Virus record (IMG/VR): IMGVR_UViG_3300034196_000127
Location: 1 to 37,469 of that record
DNA length: 37,469 nt
Strand: one strand, 5' to 3'
Origin: a virus
How positions within the stretch are numbered: position 1 is the first letter of the stretch; each line of letters opens with the position of its first letter. Below are positions 35,444 to 37,469 of the stretch, piece after piece. A program made the position numbers and the translations under genes. Under the pieces are notes generated by a model. It made no database searches. It saw only the letters and a list, made by a program, of their open reading frames with translations, and had not been told where the DNA came from.

Positions 35444-36796
35444 CTACTCCTCGTTGTCAGCGCCCGCCTGGGGCGCGTCGTCGGCGGTGTTGTCTATCAT
35501 CGGCGCCCGGGCCCCCTCATCGGGGGCCATCAGCGCCCGCCTGGCGCCCTCCACGCCCACGCGCTGCGCCTCCAGGGCGAGCTGCTGGCCGGGGGGCGGG
35601 GCAATCACGGGTCGGTCGGGGTCGATGCGGTGCAGGGCCGGGTCGAGACCGGCGAACACGCCCATCTGCAGGCCCGCCGTCAGCGCCCAGCGCTCGGCGG
35701 TCTCGATCGCCGCGTCCACGTGCGTCCGCACGTCGTTGACGTGGTCAATCAGCTCCATGCAGAGCGTCACGACTGTGTCGTAGGCCAGGTCGTTGCGGCT
35801 CACCAGGTCGTCGAGGATGAGCTGGGGCAAGACGCTCTTGAACTCCTTGAGCACCTTGTCGATGAGCAGGAGCGCCTGGTCGATGGCCAGGTTCGGGTTG
35901 AGCGTGTACGCCTTCGCGTCGGGCTCATCGAGCGTGATCGCGTTGTTCGCCGGGTCGAAGGCCACATCCCGCACGCCGCTGAACACGGTGATCGGCTCGG
36001 CGTTACGCTGCACCACGTCGAGCGCCTGGCTGGCCGCGTCGTTGGCGCGGTCGAGCTGCTCGTAGGCGCCGGCGAAGGCGCACTCGCCGATGCTATCCTC
36101 GCCGGCGAGGTATGGGCTGAGCAGCAGGCCCACGAAGCCCAGGCGGTTGGGGCGCTGCGCCCCCTGGCCGTCGTAGTCGTAGGGCTGCCCAGAGCGGAAG
36201 GTGCGCACCTCGCGGGGGGTGATCAGCTGCGCGTACTCGTAACGGCCGCGCCGATCGACCAGATTAGATTTGATGACTAGGCCGAAGGGCGTGCCATCCT
36301 CCAGGCTGCCCATCACCACCTCATCGGGCCGCAGCGGGACGATCTGCACGGTGTGCGCGCGCCAGTCGTCGACCAGGAGCAGGCCAAACTCGCCGCAGAT
36401 GGCGCCGTGGAGCACGGCCCGCGCGTAGCTCGCACGGGCGCTCGACCAGGCCCGCACCTGGGCTACGGCCTCGGCCAGGGGCGGGGGTGTGCCCTCGGCG
36501 AGCGCCCAGCCGCCCGGCACCTTGGCCACGTCCATGCGGACGGCGCGGCGTAGCGGGGCGAAGATCTGGCGGATGCCGGCGTAGAGCTTCAGGGCCTTGC
36601 GGTAGGACTCGATCTGGTACACGGTGCCCCGGTAGTAGGCCCGCAGCAGCTCGTAGTGGGCGCAGCGCTCCTGCAAGCGCGGGCGGTACAGCGCCAGGCC
36701 GGGCACGGTGTCGAACACCGAGTCCACGGTGACCAGGGCGGTCGCCCCGGCGGCGTAGTCGTTGGAGGTCTGGGCGGTTAGCGCGGTCGTTGCCAT
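35444..36796 (-). CDS. Portal protein
   Basis: A 450-residue protein; ATG 36796 overlaps the terminase end by 19 bases. Portal features: YYRGTVYQIESYRKALKLYA near the start, a wing region (EFGLLLVDDWRAHTVQIVPL, RPDEVVMGSLEDGTPFGL), the long helical stem (LAGEDSIGECAFAGAYEQLD, RANDAASQALDVVQ), then crown-type helices (LLIDKVLKEFKSVLPQLILD) and a disordered acidic end. It follows terminase and precedes scaffold. It would form the dodecameric entry for DNA. Confidence 0.88.
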   Translation of the reverse strand: MATTALTAQTSNDYAAGATALVTVDSVFDTVPGLALYRPRLQERCAHYELLRAYYRGTVYQIESYRKALKLYAGIRQIFAPLRRAVRMDVAKVPGGWALAEGTPPPLAEAVAQVRAWSSARASYARAVLHGAICGEFGLLLVDDWRAHTVQIVPLRPDEVVMGSLEDGTPFGLVIKSNLVDRRGRYEYAQLITPREVRTFRSGQPYDYDGQGAQRPNRLGFVGLLLSPYLAGEDSIGECAFAGAYEQLDRANDAASQALDVVQRNAEPITVFSGVRDVAFDPANNAITLDEPDAKAYTLNPNLAIDQALLLIDKVLKEFKSVLPQLILDDLVSRNDLAYDTVVTLCMELIDHVNDVRTHVDAAIETAERWALTAGLQMGVFAGLDPALHRIDPDRPVIAPPPGQQLALEAQRVGVEGARRALMAPDEGARAPMIDNTADDAPQAGADNEE

Positions 36797-37469
36797 AGGT
36801 TCGGGATGTTCGTGCTCTTGGCGGCGCCGGGGCCGCCCAGCTTGTCTACATAGGCCACGCCGTAGCGGGCGGCATCGCAGCCGTGATCGTCGATCTTCAC
36901 CGGGGCCTCTTTGAGCTCTTTGCCGCCCTGACCCTTCGGCCAGTGGTAGCTGTCGAACTCCTCCTCGGTGGAAGCGGGCTTCTTCGCCTCGCTCAGGGTC
37001 TCGTCACGCTCGACGAGGCTATCCCGGAGGAGAAAAAGCCGGGGCTTGCCGTCGCCGGCACGAGCCATCCGGGCCTGCACGGCTTGGATACCGGGGGTCA
37101 GCGCCTTGTGGGCGGCGATCGTGCGGAGTCCGTGGCGCTCGGCAGTGGCGCGGTCCTCGGCGTCGTGGTCGGCAATAGTCGCCTCAAAGGCCTCGCCGGC
37201 GGAGTGTTCGAGGATATCTTTCACATGGTCCTCCACCAGGCGCCCCGTGCGGTAGATCTCGCGGTAGCGGTACATGCGCCCGTCGCCATCGATAGCCCAC
37301 CATTGGCAGACAAAGGGATTCGTGAAGCCGAAGTCGATAACCCGAATCCGCCGCCATGCCTTGGGGATCTCGAAGCGGTCGACCAGGTGGACCGCAGCGT
37401 CCCACTCGTAGACCAGGCCCTCCTGGGCCGCCCAGACGCCCTCGTAGAGGCGCTTGCGGCGCACGCCGG
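36778..37469 (-). CDS. terL: Terminase large subunit, C-terminal (nuclease) part
   Basis: Continuation of the gene that starts at 734. The RNase H-like nuclease domain has three acidic sites: VIDFGFTNPF, then ATIADHDAEDRATAERHG and finally KIDDHGCDAARYGVAYVDKL near the C-terminus, typical for large terminases (Terminase_6C type). It ends at 36778, overlapping the portal start by 19 bases. Bases 37343-37469 repeat 1-127. Confidence 0.93.
   Translation of the reverse strand, partial: GVRRKRLYEGVWAAQEGLVYEWDAAVHLVDRFEIPKAWRRIRVIDFGFTNPFVCQWWAIDGDGRMYRYREIYRTGRLVEDHVKDILEHSAGEAFEATIADHDAEDRATAERHGLRTIAAHKALTPGIQAVQARMARAGDGKPRLFLLRDSLVERDETLSEAKKPASTEEEFDSYHWPKGQGGKELKEAPVKIDDHGCDAARYGVAYVDKLGGPGAAKSTNIPNLWQRPR
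37343..37469. repeat. Terminal direct repeat, right copy (circular join)
   Basis: Identical to 1-127; see the left copy. The length is typical of the overlap left by a graph assembler with k of 127, which suggests a circular contig, not an experimentally defined phage end. Confidence 0.95.

Noticed and set aside
1-37469. CRISPR array, rRNA or tRNA genes
   Set aside because: No regularly spaced direct repeats with unique spacers and no rRNA or convincing tRNA sequence were found. The repeats present are pairs, palindromes or short tandem units.

Overview
This window is a complete, circular, GC-rich genome of a temperate tailed phage (siphovirus architecture). The first 127 bases are repeated exactly as the last 127, so the unit closes into a circle of 37,342 bp, and the terminase large-subunit gene runs across the join. 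The host is not identified by the sequence. Canonical sigma70-type promoters, a GAAC-N4-GTTC operator and high GC point to a GC-rich bacterium (Chloroflexota or an actinobacterium are guesses only).

Late half, minus strand, read right to left through the join (3779 to 1, then 37342 to 22021): a small 94-aa protein, an amidase plus glucosaminidase endolysin, three tiny overlapping ORFs, a holin-like protein, the terminase subunits, portal, scaffold, major capsid protein, head completion proteins, tail terminator, major tail protein, a tail chaperone pair joined by a classic -1 frameshift (A AAA AAC), a 1042-residue tape measure, tail tip proteins including one with Asp-box propeller motifs, and a fibre. 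Most genes overlap by 4 bases (ATGA or GTGA), so this looks like one very long operon. A rho-independent terminator lies in its leader, before the first gene, which suggests control by antitermination.

Lysogeny and maintenance region (4.0-14 kb): tyrosine recombinase 1 with a dif-like 11-6-11 palindrome in its 5' end, a VapBC-like and a MazEF-like toxin-antitoxin pair, a four-gene minus-strand early operon, and an Xre repressor. The Xre gene and the early operon diverge from two near-consensus promoters that share one operator. Next comes a 2-kb array of tiny genes on alternating strands with recurring boundary motifs, and a second tyrosine recombinase.

Replication and segregation region, plus strand (14.3-21.9 kb): a winged-helix replication-initiator candidate with internal iteron-like repeats, a ParB-like DNA-binding protein, a coiled-coil protein, a ParM-type actin-like ATPase, a small adaptor-like protein whose gene carries two tandem perfect 24-bp palindromes, a multi-pass membrane protein, a membrane-anchored FtsK/HerA-like ATPase whose gene holds a perfect 48-bp palindrome, a second small membrane protein and a cysteine-rich protein. 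A 23-bp-stem hairpin separates this operon from the converging late operon.

Taken together the genome reads as a phage-plasmid: phage structural, packaging and lysis genes, plus plasmid-type segregation (ParM), addiction modules, two site-specific recombinases with a dif-like site, and an FtsK-like motor. The ParM, palindrome and membrane-ATPase block is the most likely place for an undescribed system.
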